The translations under genes were made by a program, and so were the position numbers. Source: Skeletonema tropicum (lineage: Eukaryota > Bacillariophyta > Thalassiosirophyceae > Thalassiosirales > Thalassiosiraceae). From it: a stretch of 64,000 nucleotides of DNA. How positions within the stretch are numbered: the first letter of the stretch is position 1; the number at the start of each line of letters is the position of its first letter. Positions 11,285 to 23,013 of this stretch are shown here, piece by piece. The notes beneath the pieces are model-generated. The model searched no databases and was not told the origin of the DNA. It saw only the letters and a list, made by a program, of their open reading frames with translations. Where the stretch lies: positions 374,001-438,000 of the forward strand of contig CM074135.1 in NCBI GenBank assembly GCA_037178625.1. Reading direction: 5' to 3'.

Positions 11285-14200
11285 TCACTCAGTTACATTT
11301 AATTTGGACAATTCCTTCTGAATAAACTCTACTTTCACAGTCGAACCCCATTTCTCATAACACTCACGAGCTTGATTGAGGTACATGAACGCCTTTTCGT
11401 TGTCTTTCACCCTCTTACAGTAGAATCCAGCTTTCTCACAAGCGAGCCCCTCCTCATGAAGAAATCTAGCCTTTCGAGCCGATTCGATAGCCGAATTATA
11501 ACAATATAACACCGCAGCGATGTTGTGGGGAGCAGTAATTCCGTAATGCTCTGCCTCCAATAGCTCAAGCTTGTTCCTGCAATTGGACTCGGCATTTATT
11601 GCTGCAGCCCTCATTGATGCAATGATTTCATGAACTTCTTTAGTCTTGGGCAAACTAGGCTTCTGCTTTATCATATCAAGTAAATTAAGACCTGCATCAA
11701 TAGAAGGATGAGCATGAGCATTAGAGATTCTCCCTGGTGTAAAAAAAAAATATTACGATAAAGGTTGGAACTTCTTACCATAGTAGAAAAAGAAGACGGA
11801 TTTCCTCTCATCTTTGGTAACAGTAAAAGATTTCTCGGCATAATGATGACATCTCTCAGTATAACCTAGCCAATAGTTCCTGAACACCTGGTGAAAGTAG
11901 ATGACCTCCAGAAGTTTGTTTCCTGGTGCAGGATCACTGATATCTGCGTAACGTAACTTGGCCTCGACACCAGTTGATTGACCTCGGTCAATCAAGGTCG
12001 AGACTGTCTCACGATAACACAAGATAAATTTCTTTGCCATTTCGCTCTTGTAGATCTCCAAAAGGTGGAGATAGTAGTCTATCTCCTTCAGCAACGAAGG
12101 TAAATCTTGTTCTGCACTGATTGTAGAGAAATAAATCGCATGGCAAGCACAAAAGAAAGCTGTGCTTGCATTTCCTGATGACAGGCCTGATGCAAAGCCT
12201 TTACGAAGCTGGTTTGCACACAATTGATACCAGTCAAGATGCCCAGCTCCCATGTAATAGTTGACGCACAGTTCCGTCTTTTTATCAGACGCACCAAAGT
12301 TCTCCGACATTGCCAAAGCATTCTTTGCAATGCGACTGCGAGCAAACGTGCGAGTGAAAGTTAGTCATAGATGTAGAATGAATGGACACTGTATGTAAAG
12401 ATGCTGGTGAACATTGACACAGGTGACATATCTCATTGACACACTTACTGGACAATTATAGCGTTCTTGGAAGCAGCAATGGAAACATAAATAATATACG
12501 AAAGCTGCATTAAAGCTAGTGGCGTATGTTGACATACCCCATTCCGCAAACTCATTTGGACCATCTTGCACACAAAGTAGGCAACCCAATGAGGAGGTTT
12601 ACAGAAGAAAGTAGCAGTCGCTATGGCAGAGTAGAATTCGAGGATGTGGCAGAGGGTTGCGTCTTCCAATTTCTTTTCAAGCCAATCATCACCATAGACT
12701 TCCGAGTACATGTTCAATGTTTCTGGGATCATACCTCCCACCATCGCTAGGGTGACTGTTTCTGGCACTGGCTCCCCGAGTTGATTCAAGATTGAAGAGC
12801 ATGTAGCGTACGCCTGATTTGGATGACCTTGCGCGAGGAAGACTAGAAAAGATGGAGTGCGAGATTAGCAAAAAGTGTAAGTGGCCAGATTCAAAAAAGT
12901 CAAATGCATAGTAAATAGTCACCACTCACTTGTAACCAGCAAAAAGTAGGAAGGAAGTTTGTCGTGTAAGCACCGTGCTCTATTACATATAGAACGCAAA
13001 GTGAGTTCTGCCTCGTCATATTGACGGGATGAGTTAGCTGCCCTGGCCATCAAGAAATTCAGACGCAAAGTCAAATCGTAGCAACTTTCCCAGCCATCGT
13101 CAGGGAGCAAAGACAGAGCGGCAAGGAAGTAGGAGTGCGCCATTTTGTGGTCGCAGCCATCGAGTGCCATTTTCCCTGCCTTCATGTTCAGCTTCGCGAT
13201 CGGTATGCGTAATGCATCATCTTTCTTGACGAATTCTTTTCCGTAATTTATCTGACTAGCAATCAGGAATATTACGTTACCTACATCTCTGCCCTCACAA
13301 ATAGAGTACAGTGTTTTGCCCAAGTTGTAGTGAAGCTGTAAAAAAGCAACCCCAATAAGTACCATATTAGATCACGCAAAGAATAAGGAGAGCACAGCAG
13401 ATGATCAACATGAACCAACATTACGTACCTGTTTCTTGTCTTTGTCGGGAATGAGATTGTATGCCGCTTCACGAACCTTGTCATGAACAAACTTGATAAA
13501 TCCTTCTTCGTTTGATTCAACGAACCCATCATTCATCGCTTCTTCTAACCCGTTTCTAACCCCTGAATACTCAGGCGATTCAGCCAAGTAGCTGATCACC
13601 GATTCATTTGTACTGGTACCGATGCAAGCCATTACCTTCAACAACAATTGCATGTCGTTGGACAATTGATTCATTTTGGAGGAAAGAAGATGCACGACAT
13701 TATCCGTGATCTCCTCTGCTCGTATTGTATCTTCATTCCAAACCCAACGCTTCTGACAGGCGTCATACTGAAGCAGGCCACGAGGCTGCAGCGATTGCAT
13801 GAATTCCAGCACAAAGAATGGGTTGCCTTTTGTTTTCTGAAACACTATCTCTGTGAGAGACTTGCAGATGCGAGGAAAGAGACACAATGCATCAGATATC
13901 AATTTGTTGAGATCCTCTTGATCTAACCCGGTCAGGGAGAGTTGGGTCGTTGGCACGTTGCTGGTCTCTAGCTTCTGCAACAAGTCAAACATTGCATGAC
14001 TAGCCTTTACTTCATTATCTCTGTAGGTGCCTACGAAAAATATGCAACTACCCATTCTGTCAGAGAGAAACGTGTGGACTACGTCAAGGGCTATATCATC
14101 AGCCCACTGTAAGTCGTCCAAAAACAACTGTAGAGAAGCAAAAAAGTGAGTCAACGCGGAGTTTCTACAATCAGCAAACTTGTTCAGAAGGATTGAGATA

Positions 14201-15703
14201 GCGATAAATTACTTACCACTGACTGGATGCCTCGGGCTCGAGACCAATCTAAGAAATCGTAACAGCGTGAAGGAAACACTCCGGGCATTCATTTTGACGC
14301 TGTTATTCCCATCTTCCACTTCACCTGCAAGGCTGACACAAGCAGGAGAAAGTACACTCAAATTCGGTAGCATTCTTGCCAGCAAGCCAATATCATCTCC
14401 AAAATCATCCTCGAGCTTCCTGGAAAGTGCAGTCAAACGTTGGGAAGATATCCTATTTTTGATCTTCAAGCACAACTGATTGACCGCTGAAATAACACCA
14501 GATAGGGGTCTTTCCTGAGACATAGCATCGAATTTCTGTTTGATGACATACCCCCCCACATTTTTCACCCTCACTCTCAAAGTATCCACCAACATACTCT
14601 TCCCAGATCCCGAGAAACCCCCGATGAAGAATGCCTCGCTCTTTCCACGGGTTACTCTACAAAATGTGTCAGTTATGAGAGTCTCTTCTTTATCTCGCCC
14701 GTACAGCTTTTCTCTCTTGAAGAGTAGCACCATTTTATCAGGATTGTGCGCTTCATGATCAAATAGAAAACGATCTGGGTCGAACAACAGCAGGTGCAAA
14801 TCTTTGCCTACCTCTTCTAATGTCTTGTATGCATCATCGCCACTCTCTGCATCTGAGGCACTCTCGAAAAGATTTTGCACAAGTCGACAAATCGATGCAG
14901 GAATGCCCAATTGTTGCATCCGTCGGATGTGTAGGATGCCGGATAAATCTGATACAGACTCTTCTCGCTCCAAAGGCTGCGATTTCTTTGCTCTTTTGTG
15001 AGCGGGCCCTATGAACACCATGATTATGATTTTCATCGGGGAACGCCTCAAGATTTGTGAATAATTGACAGAGAATCTTCGCTAGTAAATAACGGCAGCG
15101 AAGTTTGCTTATTTCTTCGCCCTCAGCACCGCCACAGCAATCTGTCTTGGTTGTTCCCGCCGATACATTTGAAGCATTGAGTTCCACTTCTAAATATCTC
15201 CCCAAATTAATCTGATCGTCTGATTCTCCCCCATCTTGAAATAAACAGCTCAAATACGATGGCTCTTCAATTGATAGCGATAGGCCAGATGATAACATGC
15301 GGACCCCCCTAATATCATCCGACGACGACGACTGTTGCTGCGGCTTAAAGGATCTATCTTCTTTCTTACGAACGCAGAGTTCAAAATTGTCAAGGCCTAT
15401 GTCTGCGTCATCATTCAACACCACGTTATTAGTTGGACAGCGTATCAGCAGCTCTACGATTCCATAGGCGATGGTGACCTTTCGAATCATCGATTCTTTC
15501 CTCAATCTTTTATTTTTATCCAATGTGCTTTGACGGAGATCTCGCATAGACGGCGATTCCGAAGCCGTCGCTGAAGAAGACTTGTCGGCGGCATCGCCTT
15601 CGATCCAATTGCGCAGTGAGATTAATTGAACACCATGTTCGTTCTTCTCTTTGGCTGCGTTGGCGGCGGCCATCAACAATTTTTTGCTCATTTCGAAGCA
15701 CAA
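11285..15703 (-). CDS. COG3899-like AAA_16 ATPase with TPR-like C-terminus (possible frameshifts near the P-loop exon)
   Basis: I infer exons 15703-14217, 14127-13429, 13335-12930, 12842-12449, 12335-11779 and 11691-11285. All junctions from 14127 onward keep one frame. The ATPase module shows Walker A GFSGSGKS and Walker B FLDDLQWAD, followed by the winged-helix region typical of COG3899/AAA_16 proteins and a long TPR-like helical C-terminus. There is no histidine kinase or GAF domain after it. Two problems exist. Around 15010-15030 the N-terminal frame and the P-loop frame differ by one base with no usable intron between them. The exon ending at 14217 also joins out of frame unless a one-base change or an alternative donor is assumed. 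This is either an early pseudogene or assembly error. The C-terminal half is closely matched by the copy at 1-1570. Confidence 0.65.
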
Positions 15704-15962
15704 TTAAATTATCAATAGTATCTTCAATAGGTCAGAGGGCATCGGTACTAGAGGAGTACTGAATTAGTAGAGATTAGTAGTATCCCCAATATCTTGGCGA
15801 ATGGTCGGAATACCACCATGGCACGTTGCAGAGGCGTTCTAAACTCACTAAGGCTGCTCTAGAGAGCAGTCGTTCACCCGAACTAGGGAACTTGAAGTGA
15901 AGGAGTCGTTTCGGGTTCAAGTTTTCAGTATGGTACGGATGGACTGTGCAGTCGTCTGCCCT
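15704..15962. promoter_or_regulatory. Upstream region of the ATPase gene
   Basis: A 259-bp non-coding stretch between the ATPase start and the outer end of the foldback element. It presumably holds the ATPase promoter; no motif is distinctive. Confidence 0.35.
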
Positions 15963-18045
15963 GGAAGATCCCCGAATTTCGTACATACGTATGTAGGTAC
16001 GTATGTATAGGTACCTACTACTTACGTACCTACATACTACTTACGTACCTACGTACATACATACAAAAAAGGGGGCCCCCAAAAATAGGCGCCCCCCAAA
16101 TGCCACAGTTCGCCGCAACTCAGCGCAACTCAACGCAACTCACCACAGCTCACCACAACTCACCACAGTTCACCACAGTTCACCACAACAACAGCTCGGC
16201 CGGCAGTAACAATACTACTATGGATCAACGATGACCAATTACCCTATTGGACAAGCAAACCACTCTTTTTTATCTTCGCCGAATCAATTTCTGCCAGTTG
16301 GTCATGGAAGCAGCAGATATAACGCTTCGTGGAACAGCAAATAATAACGAACGGCGGGGGGCGAAAATTGCCGGAACAGAGTAATGAGAGCAACTACATC
16401 TACTGACATCGCCTTTAGGAGAAACGAAGTGGGTGCGTGTGGGGAAAAATCAACGAGTTGTGCTGCTACCGGGCTGGTTGCATTGGCTCGTGGAGGTGAC
16501 CACAGAAACAACAACGTGCGTAAAATATGTGCAACTGAAATTGGCCGATGCAACTGATTTTGTCGAATAATGCCTTAGGCACTCATCGTTTCACCATTTG
16601 ATGCCACCACGTCGCAGCAATCGATACTTTATATCCATAAGGAGGAACCAGTGTCTTGGTTTCCGCTTCTACGCTCCATGACGTCGTACGGAACATCGTT
16701 AACACTTCGACAACAAATTATTTTTACATCAACGATCAACGCTATTGTGCAGTAAAGAGAGGGGCAATAAACCATTTCCGACGGCAACCAACCCTGTCCC
16801 TCGACTCCAATACGATTATAGACGACGACTTGGCCATCTGGAACGGAAGGAAAGGCAGTAAGACGTCGCCTACGCCGTAAGAAATATACATAATTATTCG
16901 TTTCCGTCGAACGCAACAATCAACTGTAATGAACGAAAAATAGCGTGTATATCGATGAAAGAAGTATTCAGGTATCATTATTATGATAGTATACATCCGT
17001 GTGAGGGATATTAAAATATATGTTGAGGGTAACAACATCTATTCATCAAACATATTTAATTTTTACATAAAATACCCTACCAACAAGTAGTAACATGGTA
17101 CATCTGATATTTAACTCAAACATGATGACCACCAACATACAGAAGTCTTCTGTTGCAGTTATATAATCGTGTGGTTCATAATTTACCACTCAATTGCATC
17201 TAGTGTTTCTTCACAAAGTTGATTATTGCATATACTCTGGGAATGAAAATAGATTGCCTCTCACTGATAAAATATTCTTGATAAAATAATTTGTTGTCGA
17301 AGTGTTAACGATGTTCCGTACGACGTCATGGAGCGTAGAAGCGGAAACCAAGACACTGGTTCCTCCTTATGGATATAAAGTATCGATTGCTGCGACGTGG
17401 TGGCATCAAATGGTGAAACGATGAGTGCCTAAGGCATTATTCGACAAAATCAGTTGCATCGGCCAATTTCAGTTGCACATATTTTACGCACGTTGTTGTT
17501 TCTGTGGTCACCTCCACGAGCCAATGCAACCAGCCCGGTAGCAGCACAACTCGTTGATTTTTTCCCACACGCACCCACTTCGTTTCTCCTAAAGGCGATG
17601 TCAGTAGATGTAGTTGCTCTCATTACTCTGTTCCGGCAATTTTCGCCCCCCGCCGTTCGTTATTATTTGCTGTTCCACGAAGCGTTATATCTGCTGCTTC
17701 TATGACCAACTGGCAGAAATTGATTCGGCGAGGATAAAAAAGAGTGGTTTGCTTGTCCAATAGGGTAATTGGCCATCGTTGATCCATAGTAGTATTGTTA
17801 CTGCCGGCCGAGCTGTTGTTGTGGTGAACTGTGGTGAACTGTGGTGAGTTGTGGTGAGCTGTGGTGAGTTGCGTTGAGTTGCGTTGAGTTGCGGCGAACT
17901 GTGGCATTTGGGGGGGCGCCTATTTTTGGGGGCCCCCTTTTTTGTATGTATGTACGTAGGTACGTAAGTAGTATGTAGGTACGTAAGTAGTAGGTACCTA
18001 TACATACGTACCTACATACGTATGTACGAAATTCGGGGATCTTCC
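15963..18045. mobile_element. 2.1-kb foldback element with ~760-bp inverted arms
   Basis: Positions 15963-16724 and 17283-18045 are near-perfect reverse complements (about 762 bp each) around a 558-bp loop (16725-17282). The outer ends share GGAAGATCCCCGAATTTCG; the inner ends share CATCGTTAACACTTCGACAA. The same 83-codon frame appears in both arms with about two residue differences, so the arms are recent or kept alike by conversion. No transposase is present. No clear target duplication was found at the outer ends. Confidence 0.85.
16100..16193. repeat. 10-bp minisatellite inside the left foldback arm
   Basis: About nine units of a 10-bp motif close to CACCACAACT (variants CACCACAGTT, CAGCGCAACT). 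It is mirrored in the right arm at about 17815-17908. A GTACCTAC/TACGTACC-rich repeat lies just outside it (15983-16065 and 17945-18027). Confidence 0.85.
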
Positions 18046-18085
18046 TGAACCCTGAACCGTTACAGACCGTAACAAATTTCGGGTA

Positions 18086-18133
18086 ACCAACTTCAACCCC
18101 GAAAAAGCGGCCTTTTTCGGGGTTGAAGTTGGT
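18086..18133. repeat. Perfect 48-nt hairpin
   Basis: A 22-bp stem (ACCAACTTCAACCCCGAAAA... with its exact complement) closes on a 4-nt loop CGGC. It sits 40 bp outside the foldback element and at the truncated 3' side of the reverse-transcriptase remnant. It may be the terminal structure of that retroelement. Confidence 0.85.
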
Positions 18134-18660
18134 ATCGTATTGTGATATATCTCCCGTATTTCTTCGAGGGATAGGAAGGGTGGTACGGTAGGGTGAGGAA
18201 TAGACGGTCACGATTCTGATCTGTCTCTACTTCACCGAGCGTGGAATTCGTAGTAGGTTGTTTTGGTGGTTCTGGGTTGGATATTCTTCTGTCTGCCTCC
18301 AGGAAGATACGTTTGAGGCGTCTAGGTTCCCAGTTCCGCTCTCTCAGGCGTTTGTAGAATTTTCATACCTGATCGATATAATCCGAACGCTTTGAACATT
18401 GCTAATGGTATCTCTTCAACTCACTGTAGATTACTCCTTTCATCATGCCTGGTGTGTGGGCTGAGTGTGGTGGAATGTAGAGATATAGGTTCATTGGCTT
18501 TTGGTAAGTTTTTGTGCTGATGATGCCATCATCCGAGATTGCTATTTCTAGGTCAAGGAAGACAGCTCTGTTGGACGGTTCCTCCATCGTCCACCTGAGT
18601 CCTCCGATAATGGCATCTAAAACGACACCATGGTGAAAATGGGCTCCCTACGATTAGCCA
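18130..18660 (-). pseudogene. Reverse-transcriptase fragment of a degraded retroelement
   Basis: The minus strand reads VFLDLEIAISDDGIISTKTY, then QKPMNLYLYIPPHSAHTPG and KGVIYSELKRYH before a stop. This order (FLDL, a K-Y-KP segment, YIPPxSxHPPG, K-G-I) is typical of the thumb-side region of retroelement reverse transcriptases. After the stop the same strand continues with a degraded RLFLTLPYHPS segment, also expected in this family. The catalytic YxDD part is absent. Similar fragments occur in Penelope-like and related non-LTR elements; I cannot fix the clade. Confidence 0.7.
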
Positions 18661-18848
18661 TAACTCAGTAACTACTTGGATGTTGACCCTATTTCAAAGC
18701 GTCAATGTTATTTATTTTGTCTGTAGAAGCTCATTGATACTTTTTTGTCCCTAAATTCCCCAATTAAAGTCAAAGGTAGGGTTTGAGGGCAAACGTACAG
18801 TAAGTACATAGCTAGCAGGTACTTCTGCTTATTCGCAGCAGAAGTGGC

Positions 18849-18886
<38 letters not shown>

Positions 18887-18985
18887 GAGGGTAAAGTGAA
18901 GAGGCTTTGCTTCGACGTTCCTACGTATTATGCTCTCCACCTCTGCTTTGCCCTTGCCCCTGCAATTCGTCAAGGATTCTTACTC
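18661..18985. other. Intergenic with (CT)n microsatellite
   Basis: No gene seen. A CT dinucleotide run of about 15 units occupies about 18852-18882. It lies downstream of the oxygenase-like gene stop (minus strand). Confidence 0.6.
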
Positions 18986-20861
18986 TCATTCTCCTTTGTG
19001 ATGTCGTTCCTTCATCGACAAGTACTTGTTCTTGAGACCTTCATCGATGGGATCTTTAAACCTCCACTTTTCATAATCTTTTAACTTATTCATGCACTTG
19101 AGCGCCGTTTCCGTCGGTTTAGAGCCCGGGTTTACGACAAGTTGCCCAGTTCCTTTGTACACAGTTCTTGTTTGAACACAAGTTCTAAATACAAGTCCAA
19201 TACTCAAGAGGTTCCCCTTCCCCTTAACTCCATTGTTGCGGTGTTTGAAATGAGTTCGTTCTTTCATCTTGAAAATCTGCCTCAAGCTGTCTTCTTCGTC
19301 TTCTGGATGCAAGAAAAACAAAGCACCATTGGTTAGCCTTATCATCTTCTGAGCTTCAGGGTGATTGACTTCACTCTTCTTTTTACCCAAAAATAGCTGA
19401 AACTCAAGGACACGCTCGTCACCCAAAACGAAAATGCATGTGCATGTATGCTGCTTTTGGCAATTATTTGAGCAGAATTTTCCCTCTTTTGTGTATGTTT
19501 GGTCTCTGTGGAAGGTTATTTTCTTTCCGTCGTAGAATGAGATAACTTCCAGTTCATTCAGATTAATTGTAACGATTACTCCTGTGTCAGCTGAGAATCT
19601 TTTCACGAGTTCTTTTTCTATTGCATCTGCAATTATCTGCATCTCTGCAGTCCACTCACGATACGCAATCTGTCTACAAATGATTGAAAATGAATTCGAT
19701 TGAAGAAGGTTTATGTCAGACGTCTGGAATGGTGTAGTATAGAGAGAATGATAAAGATAGATGACGGGCAAATCGAACTTACTCCTCCACTGTGCCAAAA
19801 GTCCTAGCCCCGTGACCGGCGCCATAAACAAAGCAAACTCTGGTGTTGTAATCAGCTGGTATAGACGACGAGTCGGTCTTTCCAAAGCTCTGACGAAGGT
19901 AGTGTTCCCTTTGTAAGTTCATTTTTGCGTCATTTCCGTAGCAGGACTCAGCCGCGAGTAATAAACCAGCTCCTTCAATCCACGGTGCATGGCTGGGGTA
20001 AAGATAAAGGTAGTCTAACACTTTGAATCCAGCATCCAACACACCAGGGTAGTTTTGATAGAAGTATGGATCTACTACTGATTGCAGTTCACCCTTGTTC
20101 TTCTTCTTCTTCTTCTTCTTTGAACTCATGACCTCTTCCTTTATAGATGCTGTAGTTGTTAGAGCTTTGCGCTTCTCCCCGGCAGAAACCGTCGTTCCTG
20201 CAGTAATTGCAGCAGCATCAGCAGTGGAGAAAGCTTGCGGCACACGGGCAGTCGCTGGAAGAAGCTCATGATGACCATCCGCTGGAAAGATATTGAATGT
20301 GTCCACACAACCAGGAAACTGTTCGTCCTCTTTCAGATAGAGCACAGACATCTGATCTACGTTGTATGGAAGTGGTAGCGCTGTAGACGACACCACCGAG
20401 GCGCACAAATCTACATGCAGTGTAGTGGGAAAGGGCATCCCCATCGACTGTACAGGAAGATGTGCTTGCGCCAGTCTTCGTAGTTTCTCGCTCACTCGTG
20501 GCTTAAGGATCATGTTTACGTCAATGTAGGCTATTAAGGGAGGGATAAAATCCGTGGATGACCAATCGACGTGGATAATTGATGCATTGCCATCACCATA
20601 TCGCATGAGGTAGTGTGTAAGACGTTCGTTTGGACTAATTTCTGCCAAGATCTGTAGAATCAATCTCGAATCAGTTGCCATGAGAAGATTTTGCATCACA
20701 TCTTGGCAAAGGACAGCCCATGATGTTGATGTGTACTTCTCTAACGGGAGGATCATGGGGAGAATCTTCCCCCCTGCGTGTACGTAGATTTCCATGCTGC
20801 TGTCGGCGCTGTGGGCCTGAATCTTTTGATGTGACTTGCTTGAGTGATGTACTATCAACAA
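18986..20861 (-). CDS. Putative 2-oxoglutarate/Fe(II) dioxygenase, AlkB-like
   Basis: Two exons, 20861-19783 and 19673-18986. The intron 19782-19674 (GTAAGT...TTGTAG) joins ...TVEE to QIAYREW in frame, giving about 588 residues. The C-terminal part carries features expected of an AlkB-like double-stranded beta helix: NLNELEVISFYDGKKITFHRD with an HxD metal motif, a LGDERVLEF strand, GALFFLHP, a later His (THFKHR), and GLVFRTC with a candidate 2OG-binding Arg. The N-terminal 350 residues are less conserved and contain a Lys run (KKKKKKKK) that could act as a nuclear signal. Substrate unknown: nucleic-acid demethylation is typical of AlkB relatives, but other 2OG oxygenases share the fold. The family call is from motif order only. 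Confidence 0.5.
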
Positions 20862-21737
20862 AATGTAAAGAGCAGGACTGACGTCTCTTTGGATGGTGAA
20901 ATGACCATAATATCTAATCCTTGCCTGTAAGAGGACATAATATGTTTGCCGTTTTAACAGGCCGCCTGCCGGAGACTCATAGTATTATGATGAAGTCTAT
21001 CACAACGTTGTATGATGTATGATAGCGACTCAGCTGTCAGCTGGCAGAGTGGATTGTGGATATTGGATTTTGATGTGTCCCTCCATTTCACATATTGATT
21101 CCTAATGTTGATACTCCTACTGCAATGCGGACATATGAATTGGAGAGAAAACGTGAAGTGAACTTTCAACCTATAATAATACATATATGTCATGGTCATG
21201 ACGGAGCAAAGTGCAAAGTCAATAAGTGATGAAGGTGATACAGGAGACAATTCAACGCAGCAGATCAGACAGAGCTTGCTTACGAAAAGCTGGCCGAGAG
21301 AAACATTTGGAATGACAATATTTCACTCTAGTTACTCAGCTCTACAAACTCTTGCGATACGAATGTTCATCCAGGGCTTTTATTATGTGCCCTGGTTCTA
21401 TCAGGTGATGCTAGAGTTGTATATGTAACAGAAATTTTAAAGTACGTCTGGTGGGCCCTCAAGAGGATATTATCTATGCTGAGTGATAACGAACATGTGC
21501 TGCAGTAGCTATTATTTCCCAGCTCGCACCCCAAGCCTGCTATCTTTCAAGCAGGCCAGGATTACAGGTGATGCTGGAGTTGACATAAACAACCTGTATG
21601 AAACTTGATACAGACGAATTACTAACGGGATATATCAGGCGCGTCTTTTGATTAGTTTTGTGTAAGTCAACGATTATGTTTGTCACCAAGCCTCCGATCA
21701 GTGCATTCTCAAAGAACCTTCATCACAACCACTACTA
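20862..21737. other. Intergenic, no gene seen
   Basis: Only short frames occur. A dispersed segment starting taacagaaattttaaagtac lies at 21426-21478 and recurs near 33227 and 61649. The first 150 bp probably include the promoter of the minus-strand oxygenase-like gene. Confidence 0.5.
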
Positions 21738-22632
21738 CTACTTGATGTGATACAAGTAAACCGGCCATGCAGCTCCCACCTGATGATCTACACGACAGAG
21801 TTCCTTTCGGACATATACTTCATCTTCAAATGGTGACATGTACGTTATGACCCTTCTAAACCTATCCTTCTTTTGCCGTAGTCTCAATTTAGATAAAATC
21901 CCCGTTAGCGAATCATCATGGTTCTCTAGAGCATCCTCTTCTTTTGGCCATACAATTGGTTTGATCAATCTCAACCCCCTTGGTACGAGGTATAGAAATA
22001 TCACAGTTGCTCTACTGTAATCAATTGAATCTGTATCGAGAGCATTTGCACAGATGATTTCAATGGAAACATGAGAGGGTATTTGATTTGTTTCTTGTGC
22101 ATGTCGTATGTTGGATCGAGCTTCTTCTGCCCTTTCGGGTGATATTTCAATGCCGATGAATTGCTTGCAGTAATGATGATGTATGGGCAGCGGTGATTGT
22201 TGTGACGCTTTTTTAGAGTTGCTGTTTTTAGAGTTGCTGTTTGTCTTGTTATCGCAGTCGATTGTTCTATCATCGTCAGAGATGCGTGGAATTGATCTGG
22301 AAGCCATTTGTATTAGTACACGTCCGTCACCACATCCCACATCGTAAACTGCTCAGAGATTAACAGCGTGAGTGAGAGAAATGACATTAACGCGCACAAA
22401 GCAAAATGAGCAATGATATCTATTCTTACCGACATCATGGTCATCCAATGGCTGGGCGAAATCCAATGCGACATCAATGGCAGAGGAGGGAGTACTCCAC
22501 AGTTTTTTGCTGTTGTGAGAAATAAGAAGATATGTGTTTACGAAGCAGATAATAAAGTGAGAGGCGCTTTGTTAGATCATTAGATTCATAGGCGGGCGAA
22601 TAAGTAGACAGCACTCACCGAGGTGCCAACAT
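21738..22632 (-). CDS. Class I SAM-dependent methyltransferase (three exons)
   Basis: Exons 22632-22619, 22509-22430 and 22348-21738 join in frame into 234 residues starting MLAPRKKLWSTPSSAIDVAL. The first exon is only 14 nt. Motif I is split by the second intron and restored by splicing: VVYDVGCGDGRVLIQMA. The acidic end of strand 2 is FIGIEISPERAEEA, and the post-motif strand reads ATVIFLYLVPRGLRLIKP. This arrangement resembles small lysine-methyltransferase-like families with a YDVGCGDGR signature (for example the ATPSc-KMT/FAM173 type), but the target is not known. A Ser/Asn/Lys-rich insert of about 35 residues interrupts the Rossmann fold after motif I. The start Met was chosen because its exon splices exactly into the conserved W-x-P-T/S region. 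Confidence 0.75.
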
Positions 22633-23013
22633 TTTATTATCATCTACTCTCTACTCCTACTGCAATCTGCAATGTGTAATGTGTTGTCAGGTCCATCCAG
22701 CCAGGTCCGCCAATGCAACCAATGCATATGTTGTTACTTAAACACTCTTCCTAACTTGCCTTGCTAACGAGTAGGGCACAAGAACTTCGCGCCGCATCTT
22801 TCATTCGCGCCATTTTGTTGAGAGAGGCGCAAGATGTCAAAAATTGCCACCACGCCACATCCACATCACAACCACACGTTGCACTTGTGAACTTTCATCT
22901 TTCATCCCACAATATTATGGCATCTTTCATGCGCTCCGTCAGTACCATAGCTTGCTATTATTTGTAGATAGACTGAACGTTCCACGCTACACATATTCAT
23001 AGGAAATACGAAG
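22633..23013. promoter_or_regulatory. Bidirectional promoter region
   Basis: A 381-bp spacer between the divergent starts of the methyltransferase (-) and the ABC-class ATPase (+). No gene is present. No TATA box is convincing. Confidence 0.5.

Noticed and set aside
16100..16193. Regularly spaced short repeats resembling a CRISPR array
   Set aside because: The 10-bp units are contiguous without spacers, the setting is a eukaryotic foldback element and there are no cas genes.
16302..16553. 83-codon frame present in both foldback arms
   Set aside because: Its conservation follows from arm identity, not from coding selection; no start context or domain.
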